This document shows, piece by piece, positions 37,944 through 48,797 of a stretch of 64,000 bases of DNA. Under the pieces are notes generated by a model. The model was not told the DNA's origin. It saw only the letters and a list, made by a program, of their open reading frames with translations, and did not search any database. Origin of the DNA: Cafeteria roenbergensis (taxonomy: Eukaryota > Sar > Bigyra > Bicosoecida > Cafeteriaceae); the NCBI GenBank assembly GCA_008330645.1, contig VLTN01000023.1:186001-250000 (forward strand). Reading direction: 5' to 3'. How positions within the stretch are numbered: position 1 is the first letter of the stretch; the number at the start of each line of letters is the position of its first letter. The translations under genes were made by a program, and so were the position numbers.

Positions 37944-39348
37944 ATGCCGGGCGACGCCCGCCACGCGCTGGGCGAGGCGGCAGCAGCGCACCCCGGCGAG
38001 GTGCGCCATCGCCGCTGGCGAAAAGTGCTCTGGGACGTGCAGCGCTTCCCCGACAACCATGTGGACTCGAGCTTTCTCGCGTCCATGGTGACAAACGGTG
38101 AGTGGGGCTGTCGGCTTGCGCACCGAGCGGCCCTGCGACGGCGCAGCAAAGTTCGCGCAGCCGGCGTCTCGCGGAGCTGCTGGGGGTCAGGGGCCGCCCG
38201 CGCGCCCCGGGCCACGCACTCCGGTGCCCACGCGTCGGTGCTCGTTCCGGCTCGCAGCTCACGTGCGGCAGTGGCAGTACTGGAGCCTGGTGGAGGGCGC
38301 AGCCGTTGTTGCGCAAAAGTTTTCGACAGTCGTTCTCTTTGCCGTGGTGTTCACGCAAATGCACCAGGGGCAGCTTCACGTGCCTGTGCTGCTGGCAATC
38401 AACGTCTTGATAGCGGGCATCCTGGTGCTCGTGGCCCAGGCCGTGGGGCCGCCGCTGTCGATCGCCCTCCTGTTCGCTCCTGACCCGCTGTCGGGGCTCG
38501 GTCACGCTGGGCTGCTGCTCTCCCTGCTCCTGCTCATGTCCCCCATCCTGCACACGCTCACGCGTGCCGTGGCCGAGGACAGCGTGTGGGCGCTGGCCAT
38601 CGCGCTGGCGCTGGTGCACCTGGCCGCGTTCGACTACGCTGCCTGCCACAAGGACGCGCGAGATGCCATGGCGATGGTCGTGGCCCACACGGAGCAGGAG
38701 CAGGAGCGCAGCCGCAGGAGGCGCGCGCTCGCGGCGGCGCGCGCACGCAGCATGGCCGCGGGCGCTCGGGACCGGGGCGGCGCAGCTCCCGCCGCCAGGG
38801 GCGCCCTCGGCAACGGGGCCGCGGGCGGGCTGGAGGGGGGCTCCGACGCCGCGCAGCCTGGCACGGACTCCTGCCTCGAGGGGATCGCAGCGGCGCGGGC
38901 GGAGGAGCCGTCGCGCGGGGCGGAAGAGGACGACGCTGACACTGCGCCCATTCCGGTCGTGGGTGCGCCGGCCATCGGGGGGGCCTTGTCTCTCAACGCG
39001 GCCATGCTTGGCGCGGTGCTCCTGGCGTCGCGCCTCCCGGGCCCCTCCGCGGTGTTTGCGCTGCTCACCGTGGCCTCGCAGCTCTTCACGGTGCTGCCGC
39101 TCTGCACGGCGCGCCTGCGCACCGCGTCGCTCCCGATGCACATAGCCCTGTCGGTCGCGCAGCCGGCGATCACGCTGTGCGCTCTGGTGATGGCGGGGGC
39201 GACTGCTGTGGCCTGCGCCGCGTTTCTGGGTTCCGTCGTGGTGGTCGTGCTCATCGCGCCCGCGATGCTTCTCTCCAAGCAGCCGCACAAGCGGCAGATC
39301 CAGGGGCCCTGGGACATTGCCACGGTCCAGGGGGTCGAGGGGATGTGA
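37944..39348 (+). CDS. PIGC: PIG-C / GPI2, subunit of GPI N-acetylglucosaminyltransferase
   Basis: Two exons, 37944-38097 and 38258-39348 (GTGAGT...TCGCAG, phase 1), giving 414 residues (human 297). PIG-C is a multi-spanning ER subunit of the complex that transfers GlcNAc from UDP-GlcNAc to phosphatidylinositol, the first step of GPI-anchor synthesis. Exon 1 carries the hallmark WRKVLWDVQRFPDNHVD and exon 2 starts with HVRQWQYWSLVEG, as in human (YQYWAVVFE). Later landmarks are SPILHTLTRAVAEDSVWA, HLAAFDYAA, LSLNAAMLGAVLLASRLP and the terminal IQGPWDIA. About seven hydrophobic spans are visible. Between FDYAA and LSLN there is an inserted loop of about 110 residues (residues about 180-293), charged and low complexity, where human has under 15. 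GPI synthesis implies anchored surface proteins in this organism. Confidence 0.95.
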
Positions 39349-39708
39349 CCCCCAGCGCGCGCGCGCGCTTCGACGGCCCCTTCGGTGAAGGTTGTTCGAG
39401 GGTGCGCTGGGCCCGCCTGGCGGCGCGACAGCCGCCGGGTGCCTTGCGGAGCCGGGTGAGGCCTCGGCGGCCGCGCGCGTGTGCGCTCATGTCGGTGTGT
39501 GTGTGTGTGCTTCCCTCCTGGCGCGGGCAATGCGCGTGACGGCGCTGGGACGCGGGCCGTGTTGCGTCGTTGGGCAGGGGCCGGGGCGCGGACCGGGGCG
39601 CACGGACCGTGGCTGCGACGCAGGCCCAATCACTCATCATCATCGATCCGGTGCAATGGAGGGGAACGGGGCGGCGAGGGCCGGGGCGCTGCCGGGCCAA
39701 GGCGGCGC
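39349..39708. other. Convergent gene-free stretch, 360 bp
   Basis: 3' regions of PIG-C (+) and SOD (-). It contains a (GT)n tract at 39495-39509, GT in the PIG-C sense, about 150 bp after its stop. Confidence 0.55.
39495..39509 (+). repeat. (GT)7 microsatellite
   Basis: Short dinucleotide tract in the 3' region of PIG-C, same sense as the gene. Confidence 0.8.
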
Positions 39709-41057
39709 TCACGCGCTGGCGGCGGCGAAGCGGCGGGCGACCTCCTCCCAGTTGACGACGTTCCACCAGGCCTCGATGTAAGAGGCCTTCTTGTTCTGGT
39801 AGCGCAGGTAGAAGGCGTGCTCCCACAGGTCGAGGCCCAGGATGGGGGTCTTGCCGGCCTCCATGGCGGGGGTGTCCTGGTTGGGGGTCGAGCAGACCTT
39901 GAGCACGGGGGTGCCCGAGGTCTTGTCGGCGTAGAGCCACACCCAGCCGGAGCCGAAGAGGCCGCCGGCGAGGCCGTCGAACTCAGCCTTGAAGGCGTCG
40001 TAGGAGCCGAACGCCGACTCGATGGCGGTGAGCACGGCACCCTCGGGCTTGCCGCCCTTGCCGGGGGCCATGATGCTCCAGAACAGGGCGTGGTTCACGT
40101 AGCCGCCGCCAGCGTTGCGCAGCGGGCCGCGGAGCGCGGCGGGCACCTTGTCGAGCTTGGTCAGGACGGAGTCGATGCCCTCGGCGGCGAGCGCGGGGTC
40201 GGCCTCAGCGAGCTTGGCCATAGCAGCGTTGGTCTTGGCAGTGTAGCCTGCGATGACGGCATGGCAGCTCGACAGCGTTGGGCGGGCGGGAGTGGGAGCT
40301 GCTTGCGCTTGCCGAAACGCTGGAAACGCACGACCGCTTGGCCGCCCAGGCACCGCGGCAAGCCTCACCGGCGTGGTGGCCAAGGTGGTGCACGCGCTGC
40401 GGCAAGAACGGGCGAACGAGGAGCAGAGGCGGGGAAGCACGCGTGAGTGCGGATAAACCGCGGCCGCTGAGAACAATGCCGCAGCCTGCTGACGAACGAT
40501 GACGGGAGCGGGCCTGTTGCCGCATTGCGCGCAGCGCTGCGCGGGCCGCAGCGCCCCCCCAGCACGCGGCCTGGCAATGGGGTGCGAAGCATGCAGTCGC
40601 CTCCGTTGCCAGGCTGCCCGGCGTCTGCAGCAGCCGGCCGGGCGGGCGCCGCGCCAGCGGGGGAGCGGGCCGGATCCGTGCGCTGTTCCTTGCTCACCAT
40701 GGTCGCCTCGTCGATGTGCGGCTCGAGGGCGTCGTAGTCGTAGCCCTGCGTCGAGAGGAGAATGTGGCGGGGCGGGTAACAAGCCATGGCAGGGACACAG
40801 AGTATCCCCGGGGGAGGGGAGCAGCACGCGCAGCGCGGGAGCGGGGGAAGGGGGCGAAGCGGGAAGCTTGCGCACGCGTCCGGCTGAGGTCCCGCAAGCA
40901 AGGCGGCGCGCAGCTGGCTCGCGACTGCTCGGGCTTGCGAACTCACCAGGGGCGGGAGGGTGAGCTCGGCGGGGGCAGCGGCGGCCATTTCGATCGGGAA
41001 GAAGCCTGGATCCGTGGGGAGGAGTGCGCCCAGCGCGATGAGAGCCAGGCCGAACAT
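39709..41057 (-). CDS. SOD2: Superoxide dismutase, Mn/Fe family, Mn-like residues
   Basis: Four exons: 40947-41057, 40698-40745, 40369-40396 and 39709-40247, all GTGAG...CAG and in phase, giving 241 residues. The enzyme dismutates superoxide to oxygen and peroxide. Exons of 48 and 28 nt supply GYDYDALEPHIDEATM and the RVHHLGHHA block with the metal ligand His56 and gateway His60. The last exon carries GGYVNHALFW (second ligand His), FGSGWVWL, the NQD triplet typical of Mn enzymes, and DLWEHAFYLRYQNK (Asp and His ligands). Without the 28-nt exon the metal site would be lost. The N-terminus (MFGLALIALGALLP) is hydrophobic and could be a signal or organelle-targeting sequence; a start at the internal Met before AAAAPAELTLPPL would remove it. 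It is divergent from a small ankyrin gene, 104 bp away. Confidence 0.95.
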
Positions 41058-41161
41058 TTGCAGAGTCTCGATGTGGCACTCTGACGACAGCGGCAGAGAG
41101 AGTTCTGCTCCGCCAGCCCTCACCCGAGCGCGCACCGCCCAGCCCCGCGCGCGAGCGTGCG
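41058..41161. promoter_or_regulatory. Very short divergent spacer, 104 bp
   Basis: Separates the SOD start (-) from the ankyrin start (+). Both promoters and 5' UTRs must fit here or extend into the neighbour. It contains CGGCAGAGAGAG, a partial match to the recurring motif. Confidence 0.45.
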
Positions 41162-41758
41162 ATGGACGGCAGCGACCCCTCGGAGGACCTGTTCATGGCC
41201 ATCGTGACCCAGGACGATGACGCAGTGGCGGCAGCGCTCGCGCGCGGCGGCGACCCGACGGTGGCCAACGCGGCGGGGATGACGGCCCTGCACGTGGCCT
41301 GCGGCGCAGCCGACGCGGAGGACATTGTGGAGGCCCTGCTGCGGCACGGCGCCAAGCCCGCAATGCGGGACATGAACGGCTGGTCGAGCCTGATGTACGC
41401 CTCGTCGGGCGGCCAGCACAAGGTGGTGAGGATGCTGCTGGACAGCGGGGAGTGCAGCATCCACGCCGCCACGACGTGCGACTCTGGGTGGACGGCACTC
41501 ACGCGAGCGTGCCAGCGCGGACACGTGGCCGTTGTGAAGCTCCTGTTGGCCGCAATGGGTGGGGAAGCGGACGCTGCAGCGGACTCCCCTGCCGCAGAGG
41601 CCAGCGGGCACGCCTCGCCCGTGCTGGCCCCCCGCGCCGACCTGGTCAAAGCCCTCGCGGTGGCGGAGGCCCTGGACCACGGCGAGTGCGCCGCGGCTGT
41701 GCGCGCTGCGCTCGAGGCCTTGGGCTCGCCCACCGCGGCGGCAGCTGGGGAGGCCTGA
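41162..41758 (+). CDS. Small ankyrin-repeat protein
   Basis: A single exon of 198 residues. Four ankyrin repeats cover residues 5-135: DLFMAIVTQDDDAV, then MTALHVACGAAD, then WSSLMYASSGGQ, then WTALTRACQRGH, each with the helix-turn-helix and the ALH/ALT-type start. The rest is an Ala-rich helical tail. Ankyrin stacks are protein-binding; no catalytic or membrane segment is present, so its partner is unknown. The ATG at 41162 directly precedes the first repeat. Divergent and very close to the SOD gene. Confidence 0.88.
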   Translation: MDGSDPSEDLFMAIVTQDDDAVAAALARGGDPTVANAAGMTALHVACGAADAEDIVEALLRHGAKPAMRDMNGWSSLMYASSGGQHKVVRMLLDSGECSIHAATTCDSGWTALTRACQRGHVAVVKLLLAAMGGEADAAADSPAAEASGHASPVLAPRADLVKALAVAEALDHGECAAAVRAALEALGSPTAAAAGEA

Positions 41759-42094
41759 CGGCAGGGCTGGTCCGGCCGCGTCTCTCGTGCGGCGCCAGGG
41801 AGCAGGCCCCTCCGGCGCCCGGCGCGCGCGTGCCTGTGCGTGGGTGTGTGAACCATCGGTGCGCGGAAGCCGGCCCAACGGTGAGCGCGAGACGAGGGGT
41901 GCAGCGGGGTCCAGCTCCGAGGGTTGCGAGCGCCGGGCAGCGAGCACTCAGCGAACCGACTCGACAGCAATGTACAGGGCAATTGTCTGTTGTTGTTGTT
42001 GTTTTTGAACCCTCGCTCTCGTCGGTGGTTCGGATCGGGGCGGGGGCGGGGAGAGTACGGGGCCGGCGAAACGGCGAGCGGCCGGCCGGCGCGC
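41759..42094. other. Convergent gene-free stretch, 336 bp
   Basis: 3' regions of the ankyrin gene (+) and the aminopeptidase gene (-). A (TGT)n/T-rich tract is at 41988-42006 in the plus sense. Confidence 0.55.
41988..42006 (+). repeat. Short (TGT)n tract
   Basis: About five TGT units followed by a T run, 230 bp downstream of the ankyrin gene stop. Confidence 0.75.
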
Positions 42095-43982
42095 TCAGAT
42101 GCCCAGGAAGTGGGCGGCGAGGCCGAGCACGGGGGAGCCCGTCTCGTAGCCGGAGGCAACGTCGCCGCGGCTGGCGGCGCCCGCGATGTCGAGGTGGGTG
42201 TAGGCGAGGGGCACATCGGAAGCGCGGCCGTGGTCGGAGAGCCCCGACGCCATGACGAGGAATGCCATGGGGAACTGGTGCCCGCGCGGCGTCCTGGACG
42301 AGGGCGCGGTGTTGCACTGGAGGACGTCGTACGAGGGGTGCTTGGAGGCGACGAAGGCGTAGTCCTCGGGGCGCAGGGTGGACACCTCGAACGGGTCGCC
42401 GACGACGTGAGCGGCGGCCTGGATGGCGCGCGCGGTGCCCGTGGCGCCGCGGGAGGCGGCGACTGCGTTGTCGATCGCGATGGGGTAGGTTCCCATGGCG
42501 ACGACGGCGTGGCCGGTGAGGGTCGCGCAGGTGAGGAGGTGGAAGGCGTCGGCGGGGAGGGTGCCCGCGGCCACGGCCTCGGTGGCGTTCTTGCGGGCCA
42601 CGGAGAGGAGGTCGGCCATGACCATGCGGCCCTCGGCGTCGGTGTTCACGACGAGGACGCTGCGGCCGGCGTGGCCGGTGATGATCTCGTCGCCCACGTA
42701 GCACTCGGTGCCGACGCTGTTGCGGACGAAGCCGAGGAGGGCGGTGTAGGAGCCGCCCTCCGGCTGGAGCTCTGCCACGGTGCGGAGGAAGCCCGCCGCC
42801 GCCGCGGCGCCGCCCTTGTCCCTCTTCATGCCGGCCATGATGCCGCCGGCCTTGATGTCCGCACCCCCGGTGTCGTAGGTGACGCCCTTGCCGACGATGG
42901 TGGTGGACTTGGTGGCGCCGCCCGCGGGGGTGTAGGTGACGGTGACGACGCGCGGGTGGTGGCGGGGCACCTTGCGGGAAGCGCGGCAGACGGAGGCGAG
43001 CAGGGGGTAGTCCTTCTCGATGGTGGGCAGGTCGCCCTCAACGGTGACGGTCACGTTGGGAAGGCCGGCGAACGCAGCCTCCACGTACTCGGCAGCCTTG
43101 GGAGGGGCCATGCGCTCGGGGTCGCCGGAGCAGATGTCGCGAGCGACGCGGCGGCCGAGCTCCACTGCGGTGGCCTTGGCCACGGCGTCGGCGGCCTCGG
43201 CCTCGCCCACGCCCTCGAAGAAGAAGGAGAGGGTCTCGATGGGCTCTGCAGTGGCCTCGCCGCGGGCCTCGCGGGTCTGGAGGGTGGCGTAGGTGCCGTC
43301 GAAGGCGCCGGCGGCGGCCAGGAGCGTGGCGCGTCCGTACTCGCCCTCGAGGCCGCTCAGGTCCGCCGCCACGTGCACGACGGGCCGCACGGAGCCAGCG
43401 GAGATGGCGGCGGTGATGCCGGCCTTGGCAGCAGTGCTGATGCAGCGCGGGTCGTCTGCGCGGAGCCAGCGGGGGAGGGGGTTGGGGCGTGCGCGTGCGC
43501 GTGCGTGGCGGGGGCGGGGAGAAGGCGGGTGGGGGACGCCGCGGCCGGAGGCTCCGCCTCAAGCTGCAGCTCAGCGTGCATGCACGCAGGGATCCGGGCC
43601 ACCGCGCCCGCCCGGCCTTGCGCACACCCCACAAGCTCGCTCGATCGACCCCGCAGGCCGACGACCAGCGCCCGGGGACGCACGCGTGGGCCGCGGACGG
43701 GAGGCGGGAGGCAAGCGTGCACTGTTCTACTCCGCGATCCCTTCACTGCTCACCGAAATCGCGCGTGAGCGGCCCGGTGCACGAGACGATGACGCGGCCG
43801 CCGGCCACACCTGCCTCGGGCACGACGGAAACGCGGGACGCGAACTTGGCATCCACAGCGGCGGCGGCGGCCACGCCGGGGTACTGCGAGGCCACTGACG
43901 CGAGATCGCGCACGACGAGGACGACGGCGTCGTTCTCGTCAGCCTTGGCCGAAGCCGCGACGGATGCGACGGGGACAGGCAT
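42095..43982 (-). CDS. LAP: M17 leucyl aminopeptidase
   Basis: Two exons, 43754-43982 and 42095-43455 (GTGAGC...GCGCAG, phase 1), giving 529 residues, the usual length for the family. These are two-metal enzymes that remove N-terminal residues from peptides, working as hexamers in cytosol or organelles. The catalytic half is complete: VGKGVTYDTGG (Lys and Asp), MKRDKGGAAAA (Asp) and NTDAEGR (Asp, Glu and the essential Arg). Exon 1 and the start of exon 2 form the N-terminal domain (VVLVVRDLASVA...). The join restores RDFDDPRCISTAAKAG without a gap. No transit peptide is convincing, although the first dozen residues are Val/Ala/Ser-rich. Divergent from the axonemal p28 gene, 189 bp away. Confidence 0.94.
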
Positions 43983-44171
43983 CGCGAAGACGTGCGTTGG
44001 CGGGGAGACCCGGGGGGCTGACGAGGCGCTGCTGCCTCGAGCTGGAAGTGGCGCGCTGGATTGCCGGAGCCTCCCTCGCGGAAGTCCAATGCTTGCAGCC
44101 GACCCTACATCCCGGGCGAGCGTCGGTTGTCCGGCACGTTTGCCAGGCACAGGCCGCGGCGCTGCTCCAGC

Positions 44172-45287
44172 ATGGCGACCCCAGACATGGCCGCGGGGCC
44201 GACCGCGTCGTCGCTCGTCAAGTACGATGTGCCCGTGCTAGTGTCCACCAACAAGGGCGGGAGCGCCTCCATCCCGGGCATGACAGAGACCCAGGACATG
44301 CTCAACAGCATTCTGCCGCCCAGGTGAGCCCCGCTGGCGCTGCCCCGACCAGCCCCTCCTGATACCAGACAGGGGTGTGTGTGGACACAAGCCGGCGTGC
44401 CGTTGTTGGGGGACAGGTTGCTCCAGCCTGAGCGGGGGGCTCCGGCACCCGGTGCCGGGCGGGCTGAGAACCAGCCACGCGCCCCTCGCTGCGCGGGCAC
44501 AGCCCCGCGGGGCAGCGGCCTCGAGGCTTGCCTGTGGGCATGTGTGACAAGTCGGCCAGCACGTTTGTCGGCTGGGAGGCGCCGCACACGGTCCTGCACC
44601 GAGCCGCGCCAGGCCCATCGAAGCCGCGCCCCCCGCTGCCGGCGCAAGGTGCCGGCCCACGCCGTCCCTGCCCCTCTGTGAGCCCCCCCCCCCTTGCACT
44701 CCCCACCCCCCCCCGTCGTCGTCGCTTCCTGCAGGGAGTGGACCAAGGACGGCGAGCTGTGGGTGCAGCACGTCAGCGCGACTCCAGCCACCCGCGTGGA
44801 CGTGATCTCCCTCCAGGAGTCCCTCGACCACGCGCTGCAGCAGCGCCAGGCGCGCGAGACTGGCATTTGCCCGATCCGCGAGGAGCTCTACGCGCAGTGC
44901 CTGGACGAGCTGATCAGGCAGATCACGGTGAACTGCCTGGAGCGCGGGCTCCTGCTCAAGCGCGTGCGCGACGAGCTGCGCGACACAGCGGCCTCATACC
45001 AGAGCCTGTACGAGTCATCGGTCGCATACGGGATGCGCAAGGCGCTTGTGGCGGAGCAGCGCCGCGGCACCCTGCGCCAGCTCATCGCCAAGCTCTCCGC
45101 CCACAAGGCTGCCCTCGAGACCGAGGCGGCGGGCCTCGAGAGCCGGCTCTCCAGCCTGGAGGAGGACGAAAAGGCAAAGCGGGAGGCCGCGAGCGCCTCT
45201 CACGAGGACGAGGTCCGGCGCCTCAGGGAGCAGAACGCAGCGCTCAAGGCCCAGCTGGAGGAGCTGCTGGCGCCCCCCAGCAAGTGA
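44172..45287 (+). CDS. DNALI1: Axonemal dynein light intermediate chain p28
   Basis: Two exons, 44172-44323 and 44735-45287 (GTGAGC...CTGCAG, phase 2), giving 234 residues (human 258, Chlamydomonas 253). p28 is a light chain of single-headed inner-arm dyneins and binds with actin or centrin. The splice join rebuilds the family signature LNSILPPREW followed by ELWVQHVS. RQARETGICPIREELY, DELIRQITVNCLERGLLL, ESSVAYGMRKAL and a C-terminal coiled coil complete the match. It shows that the organism builds motile flagella. The intron is pyrimidine-rich, with C runs just before the acceptor. Convergent with the STPGR gene and divergent from the aminopeptidase gene. Confidence 0.96.
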
Positions 45288-45912
45288 GGCCGGGCGCCGC
45301 CCCCTCCCACGCCCCCATGCCCCGCACCGGGGGGCGCCGCGCGCTCTGGCGCCGCTGGGGCGCGAAGCGTGACAGGGGGGGGCATGCAAGCTGCGTGCGC
45401 TGCGGGGCGCGGCTCCGCGGTGGTGGCAACGGGGGCAGCTGGCGGGAGAAGCAGGCGGCCAGGCGTTGGTGCGTGTTTGAGGGCCCGTGCGTGCGTTCGA
45501 CGGGGCCGAGTTGCGTGATGGATGGGGCCAGTTGCCGGCTGCCGTGGAGCGATCCGGGGCTGAGCGGGCTGGTGAACTGGCTTGTACGTCGTCCGCCGCG
45601 TTCTGCAGTCACCCCCACGCCGACACGCGCAATCGACCCCGCGGCAAGCGGCTTGGCTGCCCCCCCCCCGCTGCGACTGCCAGTGCGCGAACTGCACTCG
45701 GACGAGGGCGAGCGTGGCCGGCTCGGCAGCACGCCAGGCATTGCACGAGCCGGTGTTTTGCGCTCTGCCACGAGGGAACGACCCTCGCGCTGGAGTTGCA
45801 GCGAGAAACGGACGCGAAAAGGCACGAACAGCCCAAGCGCTGCCAGTTGGCCCAGAGGCGCCCTGGCATCGCCGGCGCCCACCACAGCAACGATGCCCGG
45901 GTGCCGCGTGAT
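45288..45912. other. Convergent gene-free stretch, 625 bp
   Basis: 3' regions of p28 (+) and the STPGR gene (-). G-rich on the plus strand, with a GTGCGTG-type patch about 180-215 bp after the p28 stop. No supported frame. Confidence 0.5.
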
Positions 45913-47984
45913 TCAAACCCACCCGCGCCGCGGGTTCGCGTTGAGGTGGGCGCGATGGGCCATTCCGTTGCCCGACGGCAAGTCGTACGAGCCGGGCCCT
46001 ATGGGCCCCGCCCCGCCGGAGCCTGGGCCCGCGTGAATCCCCAGGCGCTGTCGCACGGCAGCAACGGCTGCCCATTCCCTTGGCTCTGCCGGGTCGGTTG
46101 CGGGGTCCAGAGCCGGCTCGCGCCGCACCCCCCACGCGGCGCCAGTCATGCGCGCCAGCCGGCTCGAGGACGACCTAAACGCGGCCTGTCCAGCGTTGGC
46201 ACTGCGTGCGGGGGGCGAAACCGGATCATAGGCCCCTGGGCCGGGCATGGCATCGTCCTTGCCCGTCGCAAAACCGCCGTAATCGCGCCTCGCCTTCCCC
46301 ATGGTCCCGCCCAGGCTCCCGCCAGCGCCCCCGGGGAACAGACGCTGCGGCACTGTCCCGCTAGCGCGGCCCGAGCGTGTACCAGCATGCGCGACGGAGT
46401 CGCCACTCCGGGCGCGCCCGGCGCCCGTGCCAAGCGCCCCTTCGTTCCCGGCGCCCCTGGCCCCAGCCCCTGCCGCCGCCGCGACCGCCGTCGCCCCCAG
46501 CGACTGCCGCGAGGTTGACGAGCGAAACGCTGCGCTCTCCGATCGGACATCGGCGCCGCCAGCCCCCCGAGGCAGCACCCGCATCCAGGCTCCCGTGGCA
46601 ACGGGCGGATCGCCGCGCCCCGTTGTTGCCGCGGCAGTGACCCTTCCCCGGCGCACCGCCGTGGCGGGGATCAGCGGGCCGGGGTAGGGGCGCCGGGGTG
46701 TGGGTGGATCGCTGTGTGGCTGCTGCTTGGCCGACCTGCGCTGCGGCGCAAAGTAACCCACGCGCGCAGCTCCCGCGGCAGCGGTTGTTGCGCGCGCACG
46801 CAACGCGGACGCCTGGGCGGAGCTGCCGTCCTGGAAGCGGGACGAGGTCGACGAAAAGGCTGCCCGCTGACGCTGGCTGGCCCTGGCCACATGCCCGGCC
46901 GCTGCAGCGGTGCCCACGCCCGCACCAGCGCGTGCGCTCGCAGACGGCGGAATCGACTCCTCGCTGGTTGCGGCGGAGCTTTGGAGCCGTCGGTGCCCTC
47001 TCCCGGCCCGGCCGCGAGCAACGGACTGCGCGCCCGGTCGCCCGCCCGGCGCTCCCGAGTCGGGCTCCCCGGCGGCGCTGCGGGGCTTGCCCATCGGTAC
47101 CAGCATTGTCGGGGGCGGCGGGGCAGCGTCGCCGGCCTGTCCGCGGCGGTTTCCGGCGCGTCCACTTGCGCTCGTATCCGCCGGCGCGGGGCTGGTGCTG
47201 TCTTGCCGCGGACAGAGCGCCGACGGGCCCGTGGCGGGGCGCGACCCCGGAGTGCGCCCGAGCGTGCCTGGCAGCCTCGCGCGACGTGCTGCAGGAGCGA
47301 AATCGCTTCTCGCGGCGCTGGCGGTGTCGCCCCACCGGCGGCCCAGCGCAAGCGGACCCGACTGAAACGCGTCGTAGCGACCCGGCCCTGGAGTTACTTG
47401 GCGCCGCCCAGCCCCCCCCACGGCTGCCCCGGCGGCAAATCGAGGGGTCTGGGACGCGAGGGCGGTGTATCCTCGCACTCCAGCGCCTTGGCCGCTCCGG
47501 CGCTCGAGCGACAGGCGCGTGGCGCCGGTCTGGCGGTACGTGCCGCCGTCCGCGCTGGCACCGTCCGTGGTCGTCCCAGAGCCAGGAATTCGGAGCGAGG
47601 CCGTGTTGGTTGGGTCCATCGGATGCTTCGCGGCGAACCTGGGCTCGCGGCTGCCGAAGGCGTCGCGCTCTCGCGCCCCAACAGACACCACTGTCTCAAA
47701 CCGCGACGGAACGGTCGCTGCCACGCGCTGCGGCGGGGATCGGGGGAACACGCGCAGCGATGCAGGGGCAGACGCCTCGAAACGTCCGTGGAGAGGGTTC
47801 GGGCCGGGGCAACGGGCGTTCGGCTGCTGGTCCGGCTGGCATCTGCCAAGTCACAGGTGCGCTCCCCACAGCGTGCAACAGGCCCTCCAATGCCGCCCGC
47901 AAGCCCGCTACTCACGGGGACCTTGATCGCCACTGCGCCCTGCTCCGAGCCAGGGTACCGCAGCGGCGACATGGGCACAAACAT
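45913..47984 (-). CDS. Sperm-tail PG-rich repeat (STPGR) protein
   Basis: Two exons, 47916-47984 and 45913-47727 (GTGAGT...CCGCAG, phase 0), giving 627 residues. STPGR proteins (ODF3/SHIPPO, STPG1, STPG2) are cytoskeletal components of cilia, several being microtubule inner proteins. Visible PG motifs are TPGPGRYDAF at about residue 135, MPGPGAYDPV at about 519 and IGPGSYDLPS at about 599. Recurring F-S/G-S-x-x-x-R-F units (FGSREPRF, FSSTSSRF, FRSSSSRL) are the partner motif of this family. Exon 1 encodes only MFVPMSPLRYP and 12 more residues, and its join gives VPRVAATVPSRF. The long middle is Arg/Ala/Gly/Ser-rich. Its place next to p28 fits a flagellar role. Confidence 0.85.
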
Positions 47985-48797
47985 CTCGCACCGGCGCCGG
48001 GAGCCGGGCTCGGGCGGGAGCCGCAAGCGCGCCTCGGCGAGAGGGACTCAGTCGCACTGCAGCGGAAAGCCGGCCAAGCACAGTGGCTAGCACGCGCGGG
48101 TTGCCCGCGGCAATGCTCTCCGCAGCAAGCGACAGCGGCAGCCGCGCCAGCTCTGGCTTGTCGCGCCGAGTGACCGCTGGTTTGAACTTGAGCAGATTGG
48201 CAGGGCTGGTCGGAAAGCTTCAAGCGTCACATGCCGCACCCGCCACCCGGTTCGCTCTCAGCCCCACGCCAGTCAGGCAACCCTGGGGCTGGGGAGCGGA
48301 GGAACCGCGGCTGATCGAGCAGACTTCGGGGGGGCGCGATCGCGGTGAGGTGCGGAAGGCTCGCGTTGGGGGGGCGCTGGGGCCGTTGCCGCCATCGCAT
48401 GGCGTCGCCGGTGCCTTTGCTCCGCTGGCAGCCAGACTGCCCGATACGCAGCGAAATGGCTGCCGGACTCCCGGCCCCGCCCCCCTTGTCCCACACACCG
48501 TGGTCCCTGGCCACGCTTGCCCCAGCGCGGTTGGCTGCACCCAGCCCCACGCAGCGGGGCAGTGCGTTGCACCTGGCGTTGCCAATTGACCGTCGTGACC
48601 GCTTGAAACTTGAGCCATGCACAAGCGCTGAGCACCCTGACCCGGCTCGCGTCGCGGCACTGTACCCTGCTGTCCCTGCGAGCCCCAGTGATCACTGCGT
48701 GTCCGGAGTCGCCCTCGCAGGCTGCTCCGGCCCGTCGAGCTCGGCGGCGGCCTTGCCGCCTCGCGTCGAACGACCTGCCAGTCTCCACTGTGACGGA
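47985..48797. other. Divergent gene-free stretch, 813 bp
   Basis: Between the STPGR start (-) and the Myb start (+), longer than the other divergent spacers. Open frames on both strands have no family likeness. No repeat or RNA gene is seen. Confidence 0.5.

Noticed and set aside
40947-41057. Plastid targeting of SOD from its N-terminal hydrophobic stretch
   Set aside because: No typical signal-plus-transit motif is visible and no other plastid gene is present; destination left open.
48083-48589. 168-codon plus-strand frame between STPGR and Myb
   Set aside because: No family likeness or splice support.
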